Source of the DNA: Gammaproteobacteria bacterium | GTDB taxonomy: Bacteria; Pseudomonadota; Gammaproteobacteria; Xanthomonadales; Xanthomonadaceae | Length of the DNA: 7,084 nt | Assembly: GCA_025360985.1 (NCBI GenBank) | Contig: JANYBA010000248.1 | Location: 1 to 7,084 of the forward strand | Direction of reading: 5' to 3' | Part shown: piece by piece, positions 6,354 to 7,084 of the stretch | Numbering within the stretch: position 1 is the first letter of the stretch | How the letters are laid out: every line of letters begins with the position of its first letter | Translations under genes and position numbers: made by a program | Notes under the pieces: model-generated | The model's database searches: none | The model's input: the letters and a program-made list of their open reading frames with translations, nothing else | What the model was told of the DNA's origin: nothing

Positions 6354-6371
6354 ATCGCCGGCACCGCCGAT

Positions 6372-6409
6372 GCCTGCCGCTTGTGGCGCTCGTCCTTGCT
6401 GTGGCAGGC
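6372..6409 (+). repeat. Inverted repeat / hairpin in the rppH leader region
   Basis: GCCTGCCGC (6372-6380) pairs with GTGGCAGGC (6401-6409): nine pairs including one G-T, around a 20-base loop. It lies 30 bases before the rppH start and just after the divergent tRNA promoter. No T-run follows, so it is not an obvious terminator. It would be an RNA hairpin if the rppH transcript begins upstream of it; otherwise it could be a DNA operator or chance. Confidence 0.45.
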
Positions 6410-6427
6410 TTGGGCCATTGAAGTTTT

Positions 6428-6432
6428 GGGAG
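6428..6432 (+). promoter_or_regulatory. Shine-Dalgarno sequence fixing the GTG start of rppH
   Basis: GGGAG stands 7 bases before GTG at 6440. The GTG gives the family N-terminus ([11 protein letters not shown]), so the non-ATG start is well supported. Confidence 0.8.
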
Positions 6433-6439
6433 TCCGATC

Positions 6440-7003
6440 GTGATCGATCCGGACGGTTATCGCCCCAACGTGGGCATCGTGCTAATGCGCGAAGATGGGA
6501 CGCTGTTCTGGGCGCGCCGGGTGAACCGGGACGGCTGGCAGTTCCCGCAAGGCGGCATGAACAGCGATGAAACCCCGCTGGAGGCCATGTATCGCGAGCT
6601 GCGCGAGGAAACCGGACTGTTGCCCGAGCACGTCGACGTGCTCGGCGCGACGCCGGGCTGGCTGCGCTACCAGTTGCCGCCGCGCTGCATCCGCCGCGGC
6701 ACGCGCCCGACCTGCATCGGCCAGAAGCAGGTCTGGTTCCTGTTGTGCATGACCGGCCAGGAAAGCGACCTGCGCCTGGACCTGACCGACAAGCCCGAGT
6801 TCGACAGTTGGCGCTGGGTGGATTTCTGGTACCCGGCCGACAACGTGGTGGCGTTCAAGCGCGACGTCTACCTGCGCGCCTTGCACCATCTGGCGCCGAT
6901 GGCGCGGCAGGTGGCCGGCGTCGAGGTGATCGAAGAGCGGGCGCCGCCGGAGCGTCCGGAACCGCGCCGACGGTTTTTTCGCGGCAATCGCAGCCTCGGC
7001 TAG
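6440..7003 (+). CDS. rppH: RNA pyrophosphohydrolase RppH (Nudix hydrolase)
   Basis: RppH removes pyrophosphate from triphosphorylated mRNA 5' ends, leaving a monophosphate that stimulates RNase E and so begins 5'-end-dependent decay. The 187-aa product (E. coli: 176) starts [14 protein letters not shown]. The full Nudix box runs from G38 to L60 (G-x5-E44-x7-R52-E53-L-x-E56-E57-x-G-L), with E53, E56 and E57 as metal ligands. Further RppH-specific stretches are WQFPQGG (33-39), [26 protein letters not shown] and [13 protein letters not shown]. Together these separate it from generic Nudix proteins. The C-terminus is a longer Arg/Pro-rich tail ([12 protein letters not shown] onward), probably disordered and basic; such tails vary in the family. 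The start is GTG with GGGAG 7 bases upstream. It is divergent from the tRNA-Met unit and probably has its own promoter in 6355-6427, though I see no good hexamer pair. Confidence 0.96.
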   Translation: MIDPDGYRPNVGIVLMREDGTLFWARRVNRDGWQFPQGGMNSDETPLEAMYRELREETGLLPEHVDVLGATPGWLRYQLPPRCIRRGTRPTCIGQKQVWFLLCMTGQESDLRLDLTDKPEFDSWRWVDFWYPADNVVAFKRDVYLRALHHLAPMARQVAGVEVIEERAPPERPEPRRRFFRGNRSLG

Positions 7004-7022
7004 CGCCGGGCGCAGCCTGCGG

Positions 7023-7028
7023 CACAAT
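7023..7028 (+). promoter_or_regulatory. Possible -10 element after rppH
   Basis: CACAAT (5 of 6 to the common TACAAT variant, 4 of 6 to TATAAT) lies in the gap after rppH and before a purine-rich AAGGGGAGG. No good -35 is seen 16-18 bases upstream. Weak candidate promoter for the gene that may start at 7052. Confidence 0.25.
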
Positions 7029-7051
7029 CGCGCCGCGAGCCAAGGGGAGGT

Positions 7052-7084
7052 GTGCTTAGTTCAGCGCTAGCAGTGCGGCGCGGG
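7052..7084 (+). CDS. Possible start of a further gene (11 codons, product unknown)
   Basis: A strong Shine-Dalgarno-like AAGGGGAGG (7042-7050) precedes a GTG at 7052 that opens a frame running off the window edge, reading M-L-S-S-A-L-A-V-R-R-G. The spacing is tight: 6 bases from AAGG, but only 1 base from the GGAGG part. A second in-frame GTG at 7073 is too far from the purine stretch to fit well. The peptide is too short to assign to a family, and the real start could lie just outside the window. Confidence 0.4.
   Translation, partial: MLSSALAVRRG

Noticed and set aside
6978..7015. Terminator for rppH from the T-run near 6973-6978 and the GCGCC/GGCGC sequence at 7004-7014
   Set aside because: The T-run lies inside the rppH coding region before the GC-rich repeat, and the repeat leaves almost no loop, so the order and geometry are wrong.
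1..7084. CRISPR arrays, transposases, toxin-antitoxin pairs or phage genes
   Set aside because: I saw no regularly spaced repeats, no terminal inverted repeats and no genes of these types. Every stretch longer than about 100 bases is explained by ordinary genes or the tRNA.

Overview
The window is about 7 kb of GC-rich, densely coding chromosomal DNA. Its proteins look gammaproteobacterial: BioD, QueD and RppH all follow the E. coli pattern closely, the tRNA encodes its own CCA, and codon use is strongly G/C at third positions. A Xanthomonadaceae/Lysobacteraceae-type organism is my best guess. This is inference from style and gene content, not a database match.

Layout. The left edge (1-93, minus) holds the first 31 codons of a GAF-domain free-methionine-sulfoxide reductase. 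It diverges from bioD (180-851, plus), dethiobiotin synthetase of the biotin pathway. A two-gene efflux operon follows on plus: a lipoprotein periplasmic adaptor (941-2014) and, 6 bases later, an HAE-1-type RND pump (2021-5107). No outer-membrane channel gene and no regulator lie beside them, but the adaptor keeps the R-L-S motif that docks to TolC-type channels, so a channel encoded elsewhere is likely. The pump converges on a minus-strand block with only 12 bases between the two stop codons.

Read in transcription order, the minus-strand block is a stable-RNA-type promoter (6325-6353), an elongator tRNA-Met(CAT) gene (6218-6294), queD (5812-6189) and an SDR oxidoreductase (5120-5815). queD and the SDR gene overlap by ATGA. 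The SDR has Ala where the family usually has its catalytic Ser, and its C-terminal region resembles eukaryotic dihydropteridine reductase. Beside QueD, which makes a tetrahydropterin, this suggests a reduced-pterin role. No terminator is visible between tRNA and queD, so a tRNA enzyme gene may be transcribed together with a tRNA.

The right part carries rppH (6440-7003, plus), the RNA 5' pyrophosphohydrolase that starts 5'-end-dependent mRNA decay. It begins with GTG and has a hairpin in its leader. A further plus-strand gene may begin at 7052 and run out of the window.

Most of the window is housekeeping. The points most worth checking are the QueD/DHPR-like SDR pair, the possible tRNA-queD-SDR transcription unit, an apparent insertion of about 18 residues after TM7 of the pump, a possibly leaderless bioD, and the rppH leader hairpin.
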